Assembly: GCA_028278625.1 (NCBI GenBank)
Contig: JANQDY010000183.1
Coordinates: 1-64,000, forward strand
Source: Thermodesulfobacteriota bacterium
GTDB lineage: Bacteria > Desulfobacterota > DSM-4660 > Desulfatiglandales > Desulfatiglandaceae
Length of the DNA: 64,000 bases
Direction of reading: 5' to 3'
The notes under the pieces were generated by a model. It did no database searches and was not told where the DNA came from. It worked only from the letters and a program-made list of their open reading frames with translations. This document shows positions 42,106 through 52,509 of the stretch, in pieces (position 1 is the stretch's first letter; every line of letters starts with the position of its first letter). A program made the position numbers and the translations under genes.

Positions 42106-42885
42106 TCAAGACCCGATGGCCCCCGAATCCGAAAGCCGCCGCATCAAGGCCTCGGCCTGTTCCCAGGCGTCTCCCTTCAGAAACTCGCATTTTTTGGTCT
42201 TTTTTACCCGCTTCATGGATAGCACCCGGGTTGGAGAACCGCTATCGCCAACCATGTCCCTTTGAAGTCCCAAGTCCGCCAGGTCAAAGCGCTCAGTCCG
42301 ATCCGATTGAAACGCCCCGCCAATCCCCTGAAGGGCCAGATCCCTGGGCACGATGGCCCCCGGATGAATGGTAAACGCCGCGGGTGCGGGCACTTCATAT
42401 TCTTCCACGAAATGATCCGCGGTCCGCTTGACCGTGAAGACCCCCTGGCGCCACTCCATACTCTGGACCATTCCCACAAAGGGAACGTTTAAGGCCACCG
42501 AAGTCTGGGGACCAACCTGTCCCGTGTCGCTGTCCGCCGTTCTCGCGCCGAAGAGCACCAGATCAAAGGGCACAAGCTTATTGAGCGCAGCCGCAAGGGC
42601 CGTGGAGGTGGCCAGGGTGTCCGATCCGGCGAGGGCCGGATCAGAGACTAAGACTTCCCGATCCGTTCCAAAGGCCCGGGCTTCCCGAAGTGCCGAAAGG
42701 CTTTCTTCCGGCCCCATTGAAACAACGGTTAAACGGCCGCCGTGAGACGCTTTAAAACGCATGGCCGCCTCCAGAGCCGGCCGGTCAAAGGGATTGAGCT
42801 CCGAATTGTCCTCGTTTCGGAGTACCTTTTCTTCAGGTGCCGTCAGAATGACCGACTTGATACAAACCACAATATGAAGCGCCAT
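42106..42885 (-). CDS. etfB: Electron transfer flavoprotein beta subunit
   Basis: 259 residues, the family's usual size. VVCIKSV at the N-terminus, NPFDRPALEAAMRFK, the AMP-site segment VLFGARTADSDTGQVGPQ, and LNVPFVGMVQSMEW are typical of EtfB. It pairs with EtfA to move electrons from acyl-CoA dehydrogenase toward the quinone pool. Its ATG overlaps the acyl-CoA dehydrogenase stop by one base (TGATG), and etfA follows immediately. The C-terminus (KRVKKTKKCEFLKG) is conventional. Confidence 0.94.
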   Translation of the reverse strand: MALHIVVCIKSVILTAPEEKVLRNEDNSELNPFDRPALEAAMRFKASHGGRLTVVSMGPEESLSALREARAFGTDREVLVSDPALAGSDTLATSTALAAALNKLVPFDLVLFGARTADSDTGQVGPQTSVALNVPFVGMVQSMEWRQGVFTVKRTADHFVEEYEVPAPAAFTIHPGAIVPRDLALQGIGGAFQSDRTERFDLADLGLQRDMVGDSGSPTRVLSMKRVKKTKKCEFLKGDAWEQAEALMRRLSDSGAIGS

Positions 42886-44030
42886 CAGTACTTCCCCATC
42901 ACCCCTCTTGCAATCACCATTCGATGCACTTCGGAAGATCCTTCATATATTCTTGTCACCCGCGCATCGCGATAGTATCGTTCCACCGCATAAGATTTGG
43001 AATACCCATAGCCGCCGTGAATCTGCACCGCCATATCGGCGACCTTGCAGCAGGCTTCCGAAGCAAAAAGCTTCGCCATGGCCGATTCCTGCGAAAAGCG
43101 TTTGCCCGAATCACGAAAGGCGGCGGCCCGATAAATCATCAGCCTGGAGGCTTCCACAAGCGTGCCCATGTCCGCAAGCATCATCTGAATGGCTTGGTGT
43201 TGGGAAAGCGGCACCCTAAACTGGCGGCGCTGTTCCGCATACAGAATGCCCTCTTCCAGGGCGGCCTGTGCAATCCCGAGGGCCTGGGCCGCGATACCCA
43301 TGCGCCCCGTGTCCAGACTTGCAAGACCGATCTTGAGTCCCATCCCCGGCCGGCCCAGCAGGTTAAAAAGGGGGACTCGGCAGTCATAGAGCCTTATGGA
43401 GCTGACCGGATTGGCCCGCATCCCGCACAGGTCTTCCAGGTCTCCCACCACAAAACCGGGGGTTCCTCTTTCAGCGACCACCACGCTGATCTCCCGGGGA
43501 TTGTCCGATGGGTTCGTTCTGAGAAAGAGAAGGCAAATGTCCGCCACGCCGCCGTTGGTCACAAATACTTTGTTGGCGTTGACCACATAATTGTCACCGT
43601 CGGTCACGGCGGTTCCCTCAACTCCGGAAGCGTCTGATCCGGCATTGGGTTCCGTCAGGCAGAAGGCACCGATCTTTTCGCCCCGGGCCAAAGGCGTGGC
43701 CCATCTTTCTATCTGCTCCTCCGTGCCGAATGCCAGGATGGGATAGAGGGCCACGCTGTTGTGAACCGTCACGCAGAGCCCGAGGCTCCCGCTGGCCCTG
43801 CTGATCTCCTCCACCACAATGGCGTAACTCACGGTATCAAGGTCCGCGCCACCCAGTTCCACCGGCGCCTGGATGCCGAAATATCCCAACTTTCCCATTT
43901 TTTCAACCACTTCCCAGGGAAAGCGGGCTTCACGATCGATCTCTCCCGCAATGGGCTTGATCTCCCGCTCACAAAAGGACCGGACGGCCCCCCTGACAAT
44001 ACGATGCTTCTGAGATAAAATACTATCCAT
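42885..44030 (-). CDS. Acyl-CoA dehydrogenase
   Basis: 381 residues, standard length. FCLTEPNAGSDASGVEG is the FAD/substrate-binding signature and IQMMLADMGT the central helix. QIHGGYGYSKSYAVERYYRDARVTRIYEGSSEVHRMVIAR contains the catalytic-Glu segment near the C-terminus, placed as in short/medium-chain or glutaryl-type enzymes. It oxidises an acyl-CoA to enoyl-CoA and hands electrons to the EtfAB encoded next. The chain-length preference is not readable. It overlaps the upstream winged-helix gene by eight bases. Confidence 0.93.
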   Translation of the reverse strand: MDSILSQKHRIVRGAVRSFCEREIKPIAGEIDREARFPWEVVEKMGKLGYFGIQAPVELGGADLDTVSYAIVVEEISRASGSLGLCVTVHNSVALYPILAFGTEEQIERWATPLARGEKIGAFCLTEPNAGSDASGVEGTAVTDGDNYVVNANKVFVTNGGVADICLLFLRTNPSDNPREISVVVAERGTPGFVVGDLEDLCGMRANPVSSIRLYDCRVPLFNLLGRPGMGLKIGLASLDTGRMGIAAQALGIAQAALEEGILYAEQRRQFRVPLSQHQAIQMMLADMGTLVEASRLMIYRAAAFRDSGKRFSQESAMAKLFASEACCKVADMAVQIHGGYGYSKSYAVERYYRDARVTRIYEGSSEVHRMVIARGVMGKY

Positions 44031-44424
44031 TCTTCTCTACGTACACACCCTTACTTACATTCTCGATCTTATCCTGCTTTCTGAGCCTGTAAAGGATGTT
44101 GCTCAACTTCTTTTTATCGTAGCCGGTCTTTTCGCACAGCTCGTCCATACTGATGGGCCCGTCTGCGGCAACAACGGTCTCATAGACCGCCTCTGTTGCA
44201 TTTATGGCAGGCTTTTCCGGGATATCCGGGGCCTCAGCACTTTCTTCTTCCTCCTCAGGCATATAGCTCTCTTCGGCGGCCGGTTCACCCTCTACCCCCG
44301 AATCCGGTTCCTCCTTTGAAGCGTCCACGTAACTGTCCAGTTTGTCTGCGATGGCATTCACACCCTGGGCCAATGTCCTCAAACCTTCACCAAACGTTTT
44401 CATGAGTATTTCCAGCTCTTTCAT
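44023..44424 (-). CDS. Acidic protein with C-terminal winged-helix-like domain
   Basis: 133 residues. The N-terminus is a helix (KELEILMKTFGEGLRTLAQGVNAIADKL), followed by a strongly acidic, Pro/Glu-rich linker (about 45-75). The last 55 residues (ATEAVYETVVAADGPISMDELCEKTGYDKKKLSNILYRLRKQDKIENVSKGVYV) form a winged-helix pattern, like archaeal-type small regulators. It is first in the acd-etfB-etfA operon, with GGAGG before the ATG. It may regulate the operon or bind a protein partner; no exact family is recognised. A longer frame to 44586 lacks a ribosome site. Confidence 0.72.
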   Translation of the reverse strand: MKELEILMKTFGEGLRTLAQGVNAIADKLDSYVDASKEEPDSGVEGEPAAEESYMPEEEEESAEAPDIPEKPAINATEAVYETVVAADGPISMDELCEKTGYDKKKLSNILYRLRKQDKIENVSKGVYVEKNG

Positions 44425-44537
44425 TGCCCCGATCCTCCTTCCTTCCCATTGATTCATATGTTGTAGGTCATAGCAGGTAAATCTTTGCTTTTCAATGAAA
44501 AAAACGGTATCCTGACAATTATTTGACCCCAAACACC

Positions 44538-44552
44538 TGCCCCGTTGGGGCA
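44538..44552. promoter_or_regulatory. Palindrome upstream of the Crp/Fnr gene
   Basis: TGCCCC-GTT-GGGGCA is a perfect 6-base dyad in the 148-base gap between the divergent winged-helix gene and the Crp/Fnr gene, about 20 bases before the latter's start. It could be an operator for the Crp/Fnr protein itself. Confidence 0.4.
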
Positions 44553-44572
44553 ATGTCATTGAGGACGCAAAA

Positions 44573-45262
44573 ATGACGAAAGACATTGAAATTATATCAA
44601 AAACCCTTATTTTCGAAGGGCTTTCCCGACAGTACCTGGAAAAAATAGACGCGCTGGCCGTATCCAGAAATTATCCAAAGGGTGAAACCATTTTCATGGA
44701 GCAGGATGAGGGAATCGGTTTCTATCTGGTAGCGGAAGGGCTGGTGAAGGTCTTCAAGGTATCGGCTTCGGGAAAGGAGCAGATTCTTCACGTATTCGGA
44801 CCAGGAGAACCGATTGGAGAAGTTCCGGTGTTTTCCGGCCGAAGATTCCCTGCCAACGCGGAAGCCATTCAACCATCGCGCCTTCTCTTTTTCCCAAGAG
44901 CAGCCTTTCTTGAATTAATTACGGCCCACCCGTCCCTTGCATTGAACATGCTTGCGGTATTGTCCCGGCGCCTTCGACAATTCACCCAGCAGATTGAAAA
45001 CCTTTCCCTCAAAGAAGTCCCGGCCCGTCTTGCAGCCTACCTGCTTTACCTTTTACAGGAACAGGGGAAAGAAGATGTTGTGGAATTGGGAATTTCAAAA
45101 GGTCAGTTGGCAAGCTTGCTGGGAACGATTCCAGAAACCCTGTCCCGAATCCTCGGGCGAATGAACCGGCAGGGTCTCATCGAAACAAAGGACCGCACCA
45201 TTTGGATTTTGGATGGGGAGTCCCTTGAATCGCTGGCCGTTGAAGGAAAAAAAACAGACTAA
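44573..45262 (+). CDS. Crp/Fnr-family transcription regulator
   Basis: 229 residues. A cNMP-binding-like beta-barrel covers residues 12-120 (IFEGLSRQYLEKIDALAVSRNYPKGETIFMEQDEG, then GEPIGEVPVF). A dimer helix follows (about 125-150), then an HTH (GISKGQLASLLGTIPETLSRILGRMNRQGLIE). Fnr-type cluster Cys residues are absent, so it is not a classic oxygen-sensing FNR; haem, nitrite or another ligand is possible, as in HcpR-type regulators. The target is unknown. It is divergent from the acd-etf operon across a 148-base gap, making that operon a natural target. Confidence 0.85.
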   Translation: MTKDIEIISKTLIFEGLSRQYLEKIDALAVSRNYPKGETIFMEQDEGIGFYLVAEGLVKVFKVSASGKEQILHVFGPGEPIGEVPVFSGRRFPANAEAIQPSRLLFFPRAAFLELITAHPSLALNMLAVLSRRLRQFTQQIENLSLKEVPARLAAYLLYLLQEQGKEDVVELGISKGQLASLLGTIPETLSRILGRMNRQGLIETKDRTIWILDGESLESLAVEGKKTD

Positions 45263-45343
45263 GTGGAAAATCTCTTGCTATTCTTGAAGAAATCGGTTAG
45301 AAAGATGGATTATAATAATGTCCGTTCGGGAGGAAACATTCAA

Positions 45344-45556
45344 ATGTCAAGAGTTTGCGATATCTGCGGCAAAAAACCGCTTGTCGGTTATAACGTCAGT
45401 CACGCCCATAACAAGACCAAAAAACGGTGGTACCCCAATCTCCAGAGCGTCAAGACCATGAAAAACGGTCAGGCAGTCAGAATAAAGGCGTGTACCAGTT
45501 GCATCAAATCCGGACTTGTTGAAAAGCCCGTAAAGAAGACTTCTCAAGCTTCCTGA
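45344..45556 (+). CDS. rpmB: 50S ribosomal protein L28
   Basis: 70 residues, part of the large ribosomal subunit. [31 protein letters not shown] is diagnostic. Four Cys (C5, C8, C50, C53) form the zinc ribbon of the C+ paralog type. GGGAGGA precedes the ATG at 45344; the longer frame from 45263 has no site. It lies 81 bases after the Crp/Fnr gene in the same direction and overlaps the end of rel by 13 bases in convergent orientation. Confidence 0.96.
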   Translation: MSRVCDICGKKPLVGYNVSHAHNKTKKRWYPNLQSVKTMKNGQAVRIKACTSCIKSGLVEKPVKKTSQAS

Positions 45557-47694
45557 AGGCGTTCGACCGCCAACACGTTTCTCACCCTTTTGATGGACCG
45601 GATAATGTCCTGAAGCTGGTCATAATCCTCCACCTCAATCGTAAAAAGAGCGATGCCTTTATTGTCCACCGTGGTTTTGGCTTCCGCCTGGATGATATTG
45701 GCATCCTTCTGGCTGAAGATAGTGGTGATATCCGCCAGGATACCCTTTCCCTCCACCGTGCTCACCCGCAATCTGGCCGGGTAAACGGTTTTTTCCGGAG
45801 GCTCCCAGGAAACCGCCACCAGGCGGTCGGGATCAGCTTCCATGACATGACGACAATTTTTGTTATGAATGGCCACGCCGCTGCCGCGGGTAATGTATCC
45901 GATCACCTTTTCACCGGGAATCGGCTGGCAGCACTTGGCGAAATGGAGGAGCATATCCCTCACGCCGTCCACCTTGATACCCGTGTCCCCTTTTGGGCGG
46001 GTTAACCGGCTGACCATCTTGCTGACCAGCCCCTGTGGACCTTCCTCTTTTTCCGTCAACTTGGGTCTTAAACGCCCCACCACCTGATTGGCGGAAATCT
46101 TCCCGAAACCGATCTCCGCAATCAGGTCTTCTCCCGTCTGAAAAGAGAATTCCTTCGCCACCGCATCCACCTGCTCGCTTTTGAGCAGATTGGGAACCGT
46201 CAGCCGCTCCTGCTGCAGGGCTTTTTCCAGAATACTCTTTCCCAAACTAATGCTCTCTTCCTTCCCCTGGGTTTTAATCCACTGGCGGATCTTGGTTTTT
46301 GCCTTTGGGGTTTTGACGAAATTGAGCCAGTCCTTGCTGGGGTGCTGTTTTGGTGAAGTGATCACTTCAACGATATTGCCGTTTTTCAACTCGGCCCTAA
46401 GTGGCACCATTCGGCCGTCTACCTTGGCCGCGGTGCACTTTTCACCCACCTCCGAATGGATGCTGTAGGCAAAATCGATCATGGTGGCCCCCTTCGGAAA
46501 GGATTTGACTTCGCCCCTAGGGGTAAAGACATAGACCTCATCCGGGAAAAGGTCCATTTTCACGGTATCCAGAAACTCCTGAGGATCTTCAAGGCTTTTC
46601 TGCCAGTCCAGCATTCGTTTAAGCCAGGCAAACCGCTTTTCATCCGCCTTTCTGGCCCCTTTTCCTTCCTTGTACTTCCAGTGGGCCGCAATGCCGCTCT
46701 CGGCGACCCTATGCATCTCCCAGGTTCTGATCTGAACTTCCATTCTCTCTTTCATGGGACCGAAAACGGTGGTGTGCAGGGATTGATACATATTGGCCTT
46801 GGGAACGGATATGTAGTCCTTGATGCGGCTGCTGACCGGTGTCCAGATGGAATGGATATGACCCAGGGCCTCATAGCATTCTTTGATGCTGTTGACGATC
46901 ACCCGGAAAGCCAGGATATCATATACCTGGTTCACTTCCAGGTCCTGGGCCATCATCTTCTTGTATATGCTGTAAAAGTGTTTCTGCCTTCCTCTGATGT
47001 TGGCTGTGATATTGGCGTTGGCCAGTTCTTCGGTCAGGGTATCCTGAACGCGCTTCATGAAATCTCCCATCTCGCTTTGACGTCGTGCCGTCAGGCTTTT
47101 GATGCTGGCATAGATTTCAGGCTCCAGATAGAACAGGCACAGGTCTTCGAGGCTCGATTTTATCCAGTGAATTCCCATTCTTCCGGCCAGGGGCGCATAA
47201 ATGTCCAGTGTCTCGGTGGCGATTGTCTGCTGCTTTTCCTCAGACTGGAATCCGAGGGTGCGCATGTTGTGGAGACGATCAGCCAGTTTTACGAGAATGA
47301 CACGAATATCCGTGCTCATGGCGAGAATCATCTTGCGAACGTTTTCCGCCTGACGCTGCTTGGAGCTTTTGAAATGGATTTTGCTGATTTTCGTGACACC
47401 GTCAACGATATTGGCGGTCTCTTCCCCAAAAAGCGCCTTTATTTCTTCAAGATCCGCATGGGTATCTTCAATAACGTCGTGGAGCAGCCCCGCTGCGATA
47501 CATACCACATCCATTCGCAGCTGGCTCAATATATAGGCGGCCTCCAGGGGATGGGAAAGATAGGGCTCTCCTGACAGACGGATCTGGCCCTGGTGTACCT
47601 TGGCAGAGTACACATAGGCCTTTTCGATCAGTTCAATGTCCGCTTTGGGATGGTAGCTGAGAACCTGGGAGGTAATGTCATTTAAGCGAATCAT
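45544..47694 (-). CDS. rel: Bifunctional (p)ppGpp synthetase/hydrolase, RelA/SpoT homolog
   Basis: 716 residues. The intact HD hydrolase domain has LLHDVIEDT (70-78). The synthetase domain includes [24 protein letters not shown] and [28 protein letters not shown] domain ([35 protein letters not shown]) and a C-terminal ACT domain ([31 protein letters not shown]) complete the set. It makes and degrades the alarmone (p)ppGpp in response to starvation. Its ATG lies inside the 3' end of proS (17-base overlap), and its stop overlaps rpmB. Confidence 0.96.
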   Translation of the reverse strand: MIRLNDITSQVLSYHPKADIELIEKAYVYSAKVHQGQIRLSGEPYLSHPLEAAYILSQLRMDVVCIAAGLLHDVIEDTHADLEEIKALFGEETANIVDGVTKISKIHFKSSKQRQAENVRKMILAMSTDIRVILVKLADRLHNMRTLGFQSEEKQQTIATETLDIYAPLAGRMGIHWIKSSLEDLCLFYLEPEIYASIKSLTARRQSEMGDFMKRVQDTLTEELANANITANIRGRQKHFYSIYKKMMAQDLEVNQVYDILAFRVIVNSIKECYEALGHIHSIWTPVSSRIKDYISVPKANMYQSLHTTVFGPMKERMEVQIRTWEMHRVAESGIAAHWKYKEGKGARKADEKRFAWLKRMLDWQKSLEDPQEFLDTVKMDLFPDEVYVFTPRGEVKSFPKGATMIDFAYSIHSEVGEKCTAAKVDGRMVPLRAELKNGNIVEVITSPKQHPSKDWLNFVKTPKAKTKIRQWIKTQGKEESISLGKSILEKALQQERLTVPNLLKSEQVDAVAKEFSFQTGEDLIAEIGFGKISANQVVGRLRPKLTEKEEGPQGLVSKMVSRLTRPKGDTGIKVDGVRDMLLHFAKCCQPIPGEKVIGYITRGSGVAIHNKNCRHVMEADPDRLVAVSWEPPEKTVYPARLRVSTVEGKGILADITTIFSQKDANIIQAEAKTTVDNKGIALFTIEVEDYDQLQDIIRSIKRVRNVLAVERLQEA

Positions 47695-49405
47695 ACAGAT
47701 CCTTCACCGCATCGTGAACCGCAATTCCGGCACTGTCCAGGGGGACGGTGAAACTCTCTTTTTCCGACCGAAGCTTCACTTCCACTTCCCCGTTTTTAAG
47801 GCCCCGTGAGCCCACGGTGACACGTACCGGTATTCCCAAGAGATCGGCATCGTTGAATTTGACCCCTGCCCGTTCATCCCGGTCATCCAAGAGCGCATCG
47901 ACACCTTTTTTCATGAGATCCTCATAGATGCCGGTAGCCGCTTTCACCACCGCTTCATTATGCATCTGCAGCGGCAGGATGGAAACTTCGAAAGGGGCCA
48001 CCGGAATGGGAAAAACGATACCCATGTCATCATGATTCTGTTCAATGGCGGCTGCCACGGTCCGGCCGATGCCGATGCCATAGCAGCCCATGATCATGGG
48101 AAGCTCTTTTCCCTGTTCATTCAAGAAGACCGCTTTCATGGCTTCGCTGTACTTGACACCCAGTTTGAACACATGCCCAACCTCAATGCCTCTCCCGAAT
48201 GCGATGGCGGCGCCACAGCGGGGACACGGATCCTCCGGCAGGATGGTCCGCAAATCACCAAAAGAGGAGACGCTGAAATCCCTTTTGAGATTCACATTGA
48301 TCAGATGAAGGTCTTTTTGGTTCCCTCCCACCACGAAATTCTTCATGGTTTTTATCGCATTGTCGGCCACAATCCTGATCTTCAACGCCACGGGTCCCGC
48401 AAAGCCCATGGGAGCACCGGTGGTCTCTAAAACGATCCGTTCAGGGGCCATTTCAACGGACTGGGCGTCCAATGCGTTCTTGAGCTTGGCTTCATTGAGT
48501 TCGTGGTCGCCGCGAACGAGCACCGCCACCGGTTCATCATCCACCAGATAAACAAGGGTCTTTACCAGATCCTGGGGTGTAACTCTAAGGAAACGGGCCA
48601 CTTCTTCAATGGTTCGCTGATCCGGCGTATCCACCCTCGCCATCGCCTCAAAACCAGCCGGATCGGGTTGGGTCGTATTCGTTTCTTCGGTCACTTCCGC
48701 CCGTTCAAGATTGGCCGCATAATCACAGGCCGTGCAGTTGATGATCTGATCCTCACCGGAGTCGGCCAGCACCATGAATTCATGGGAATAGCTGCCGCCG
48801 ATGGTACCGGAGTCGGCCTCGACGGCACGGAATTTCAGACCGCATCTCTTGAATATTCGCTCATATGCCTCGCACATGGCTTCGTAGCTTTTGTTGGCGC
48901 CCGCTTCATCCACATCAAAGCTGTAGGCATCTTTCATGATGAACTCGCGGCCCCGCATAATGCCGAACCGGGGACGGATTTCATCCCTGAACTTGGTCTG
49001 AATCTGGTAAAGGTTGATGGGCATCTGTTTATAGGAATGGATCTCTTTTCGCACCAGATCCGTGATCACCTCTTCGTGGGTGGGCCCCATGCACGCATCC
49101 CTGTCATGGCGATCCTTGAAACGCAGCAGTTCCCGGCCGTAATATTCCCACCGTCCACTCTCCTGCCATAATTCGGCCGGTTGAACCGCCGGCATGAGCA
49201 CCTCGATGGCACCGGCCCGATTCATTTCCTCCCGCACGATATCTTCCACCTTCCGAATGGACTTAAGCCCGACGGGAAGGTAGGTGTAAATACCCGATGT
49301 CAGTTTTTTTATCATGCCGGCCCGAATCATTAACTGATGGCTGATGATTTCGGCATCCGCCGGCACTTCTTTTTTTGTAGGAACAAAGTAATTGGAATAT
49401 CGCAT
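47678..49405 (-). CDS. proS: Prolyl-tRNA synthetase, bacterial type with editing domain
   Basis: Charges tRNA(Pro) in the cytoplasm. 575 residues, typical of bacterial ProS with the YbaK-like INS domain. [39 protein letters not shown] (motif 1 region), [27 protein letters not shown] (motif 2) and [16 protein letters not shown] (motif 3) are all present. The editing insert lies about residues 225-395. The anticodon-binding domain is at the end ([31 protein letters not shown]). It lies downstream of ispG by 71 bases and overlaps rel. Confidence 0.97.
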   Translation of the reverse strand: MRYSNYFVPTKKEVPADAEIISHQLMIRAGMIKKLTSGIYTYLPVGLKSIRKVEDIVREEMNRAGAIEVLMPAVQPAELWQESGRWEYYGRELLRFKDRHDRDACMGPTHEEVITDLVRKEIHSYKQMPINLYQIQTKFRDEIRPRFGIMRGREFIMKDAYSFDVDEAGANKSYEAMCEAYERIFKRCGLKFRAVEADSGTIGGSYSHEFMVLADSGEDQIINCTACDYAANLERAEVTEETNTTQPDPAGFEAMARVDTPDQRTIEEVARFLRVTPQDLVKTLVYLVDDEPVAVLVRGDHELNEAKLKNALDAQSVEMAPERIVLETTGAPMGFAGPVALKIRIVADNAIKTMKNFVVGGNQKDLHLINVNLKRDFSVSSFGDLRTILPEDPCPRCGAAIAFGRGIEVGHVFKLGVKYSEAMKAVFLNEQGKELPMIMGCYGIGIGRTVAAAIEQNHDDMGIVFPIPVAPFEVSILPLQMHNEAVVKAATGIYEDLMKKGVDALLDDRDERAGVKFNDADLLGIPVRVTVGSRGLKNGEVEVKLRSEKESFTVPLDSAGIAVHDAVKDLYDSLK

Positions 49406-49476
49406 AATCCTTTGATTCTCTCCTTATTTCCAAGTTTTCAGGGTGCAGTAGTCACTGCCCCCTGCCCCCTTAAATC

Positions 49477-50544
49477 TCATTTCGCAATCCGTTTCACTTC
49501 CGCAATCAGCACTTCGGCCAATTGGCTTTCCGGGATTTTTCTCACAACTTCCCCTTTTTTGAACAGAATCCCCTGCCCCCGACCGCCGGCAATGCCCACA
49601 TCCGCCTCTCTGGCTTCCCCCGGACCATTGACCACACAACCCATGATGGCCACTTTAGGGGAGGCCACGATACCGGACAATCCCTTTTCCACCCGGTCTA
49701 CCAGGGAGAAAAGATCGATTTCACACCGCCCGCAGGTGGGGCACGATATGATTTCAGGACCCCTGGACCGCAATCCCAGGCATCTCAGGATTTCATATGC
49801 CACCCGTACTTCTTCCACCGGATCACGGGTAAGGGAAACCCGGAAAGTGTCCCCGATCCCTTCCGCCAGCAAAAATCCGATACCCATGGTGCTTTTGACG
49901 GTGCCGGAAATCAATGTCCCCGCCTCCGTAACCCCCAGATGAAGGGGATAGTCCACCCGCTCACTCATTAATTCATAGGCTTTTACGGTACTCCTCACGT
50001 CTGAAGATTTGAGAGCGATTTTGATTTGGGAAAAATCGAGGTCTTCAAGAATCCTCACGTGTTCCATGGCGCTTTCAACCATTGCTTCAGGGGTTGGACC
50101 ACCGAATTCTTTCAGAACATCCCTGTGGAGGGAGCCAGCATTTACCCCGATACGTATGGTAGCATCGGACTCACGAGCGGCATTCACCACTTTTTCCACG
50201 GCCTTGGCCCCTCCAATATTGCCTGGGTTGATGCGGAGGCCGTGGGCACCGTTTCTCAAAACCCCCAGGGCCAGCCGATGATCAAAGTGAATATCGGCGA
50301 TGAGCGGAACGCTTACCTGTCCTCTGATTTCGGCAAAGGCATGAACCGCCGCTTCATCGGGAATGGCCAGACGGACAATCTCGCATCCCGCTTCGCTCAA
50401 GCGTTCAATCTGCCGAACCGTCTCTCTGACGTTACGGGTATCGGTATTGGTCATGGATTGGACGGCAATTGGCGCGCCACCGCCGATGGGCACATTACCG
50501 ACATGGATCATTCTTGTGGGTCTGCGAGTACTTAGAATGGGCAT
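49477..50544 (-). CDS. ispG: 4-hydroxy-3-methylbut-2-enyl diphosphate synthase
   Basis: Penultimate step of the MEP isoprenoid pathway, converting MEcPP to HMBPP with a [4Fe-4S] cluster. 355 residues. The start MPILSTRRPTRMIHVGNVPIGG leads into AVQSMTNTDTRN, and ADIHFDHRLAL, LRINPGNIGG and GVNAGSL follow. The cluster Cys residues are in SCPTCGRCEIDLF and in GCVVNGPGEA near the C-terminus. It feeds isoprenoid (including menaquinone tail) synthesis. It is co-directional with proS. Confidence 0.97.
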   Translation of the reverse strand: MPILSTRRPTRMIHVGNVPIGGGAPIAVQSMTNTDTRNVRETVRQIERLSEAGCEIVRLAIPDEAAVHAFAEIRGQVSVPLIADIHFDHRLALGVLRNGAHGLRINPGNIGGAKAVEKVVNAARESDATIRIGVNAGSLHRDVLKEFGGPTPEAMVESAMEHVRILEDLDFSQIKIALKSSDVRSTVKAYELMSERVDYPLHLGVTEAGTLISGTVKSTMGIGFLLAEGIGDTFRVSLTRDPVEEVRVAYEILRCLGLRSRGPEIISCPTCGRCEIDLFSLVDRVEKGLSGIVASPKVAIMGCVVNGPGEAREADVGIAGGRGQGILFKKGEVVRKIPESQLAEVLIAEVKRIAK

Positions 50545-50689
50545 GAAACGATTTAATCTCCTTGATCTTCTTTGGGATCAGTCACTTTGGTCAAGCAAGA
50601 ATTAATTCAAAGATGATTTGGACCGGCGTGATCATTTTCGGCATTCACCAAATTATGGGAAGCCAGAGGTCCTGTCAAGCTGAATGCGT

Positions 50690-52495
50690 CTAATCGGAAA
50701 ACCATTCCTTCTTCATTTTGACGGTCAGGCCGTCCGTTTGCATCAAACGCTCCAGCAGACCTTCTGTCTTCGGGAGTTCATATCTGAAAAAGAACTGGAA
50801 AGCGTGGTATTTGCCACAGTAGAAATCTTTCTTCGCGCCGGACAATTCCTCTTTCAGCGCTTTTCTGATGGCAATGGCCTGGAGGAGCCACTGCCATGCC
50901 ACCGAAATAACCCCGAACAACTCCAGATAGAGGGTGGCATCGGCGAGGGCGATTTCAATCCCTTTCTCTTTTTGGATAAGCATCAGGCGTTCTGTCACCT
51001 GTTGAAGGTTTAGAAGCCGTTCCGACAGCTTCTGACCAAATTCCTTCAGTTCCTTCTCTTCCTTGGCCCTAATAACGGCCGTTTTCACTTCGCCCAAGAA
51101 CAGGTGAAAGGCCCGCCCCTCACGCATGGAGATTTTGCGAGCCAAAAGATCGATCCCGTGTATGGCGCTGGTTCCTTCATGAATGGGATGAATCCGGGCG
51201 TCGCGATAATACTGCTCCATAGGGTAATCATCGCAATAGCCCGAGCCGCCGAGACACTGAAGTCCCTGGCTGACGGAAAGAACGCCGTTTTCCGATGGAT
51301 ACGATTTGGCCACGGGTGTCAAAAGGTCCAGCAAAAGAGCATATCTCTCATTCTCCTGGCCATCTGTTGTTTTCATTCGGTCCACATAAAGGCTGCACTG
51401 CATTAACAGCGACAGGGATCCTTCAACCACGGCGCGCTGATACAGCAGCATGCGCTTTACATCCGCATGTTCGATGATGGGAACGGGGGGACCGCTTGGA
51501 TCTTTCTCCCCGATTTTTCGGCCCTGTTTTCGGGAAATGGCATAATCCAGGGATTCATAGTAAGCGGCTGAGGCCATGGCGGTGGCACCCAGACCTACGC
51601 CGATCCGCGCTTCATTCATCATCTGAAACATGTACCCGAGACCCTTGTGGGGCTCACCCACCAGATAACCGCGGCAGTCATCTCGGTCCCCGATGCTCAG
51701 TTGCACGGTGGGAGCACCCCGATACCCCAGTTTATGGAAAACCCCGGAGACCACCACATCGTTGGGAACCAGTTTTCCATTGCCGCCGATCCGGCTCTTC
51801 GGTACCGCAAAGAGGGAAATGCCCTTGACACCGGGGGGGGCTCCGTTGATCCGCGCAAGCAACAGGTGCACGACGTTTTCCACGGCATCATGGTCCGCCG
51901 CCGTGATGAACACCTTCTGGCCGCGAAGATGGTAATATCCGTTTTCCGCGGGTTCGGCGGTGGTTGTGATATCGGTTAGCGAACTCCCCGCCTCCGGTTC
52001 CGTCAGCGCCATGGTCCCCTGCCACCTGGCGCTTCGCATATTGGGCACAAACACTTTGTTGAGTTCTCTGCTCCCGAAATTCTCGATCAACCGCGCAGCG
52101 CCGTCTATGAGCCCCAGATAGACAGCCGCCGAATAATTGGCAGCAAAAAAAATGAACTGGCAGCTGTCCGCAACCACCTGTGGAAGCTGCTGCCCCCCAA
52201 GTTCCTCCGGCACGGTCATGGCACTCCATCCCCCCTGGCCGAATTCCTTTAGAATTCGACCCACGGAAGAATGAACTCTTACGCCCTCATCCGTTAATTC
52301 AGGTGGATTCTGGTCCATTTCCCGAAAATTGGGCCATAACAGTCCACGGGCCAGTTCTTCCGCAGCCTGCAGTACCATATCCAGCATCTTTCGGTCATAT
52401 TCCCCATAATAGGGATGCCGTGTGAGCGTTGCCGCATCAAAAACCTCATAAAGCAAGAATTTGAGGTTTCTCATGCTTACGAATTTTTCCGCCAA
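50690..52495 (-). CDS. Large acyl-CoA dehydrogenase with C-terminal extension
   Basis: 601 residues, the FadE/DmdC-like large form rather than the 380-residue form. GTMALTEPEAGSSLTDITTTAEP is the FAD/substrate signature and QGLQCLGGSGYCDDYPMEQYYRDARIHPIHEGTSAIHG carries the catalytic-Glu region. A C-terminal helical domain of about 150 residues (to EWFSD) follows. Substrate specificity is not readable; large forms often act on unusual or long acyl groups. It follows the phosphofructokinase gene by 14 bases and is likely co-transcribed with it. Confidence 0.92.
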   Translation of the reverse strand: MAEKFVSMRNLKFLLYEVFDAATLTRHPYYGEYDRKMLDMVLQAAEELARGLLWPNFREMDQNPPELTDEGVRVHSSVGRILKEFGQGGWSAMTVPEELGGQQLPQVVADSCQFIFFAANYSAAVYLGLIDGAARLIENFGSRELNKVFVPNMRSARWQGTMALTEPEAGSSLTDITTTAEPAENGYYHLRGQKVFITAADHDAVENVVHLLLARINGAPPGVKGISLFAVPKSRIGGNGKLVPNDVVVSGVFHKLGYRGAPTVQLSIGDRDDCRGYLVGEPHKGLGYMFQMMNEARIGVGLGATAMASAAYYESLDYAISRKQGRKIGEKDPSGPPVPIIEHADVKRMLLYQRAVVEGSLSLLMQCSLYVDRMKTTDGQENERYALLLDLLTPVAKSYPSENGVLSVSQGLQCLGGSGYCDDYPMEQYYRDARIHPIHEGTSAIHGIDLLARKISMREGRAFHLFLGEVKTAVIRAKEEKELKEFGQKLSERLLNLQQVTERLMLIQKEKGIEIALADATLYLELFGVISVAWQWLLQAIAIRKALKEELSGAKKDFYCGKYHAFQFFFRYELPKTEGLLERLMQTDGLTVKMKKEWFSD

Positions 52496-52509
52496 AACGT
52501 CTTGCTCCT

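Noticed and set aside
46456..47574. 372-codon open frame opposite rel
   Set aside because: Entirely inside rel on the other strand, without a start site or family match.
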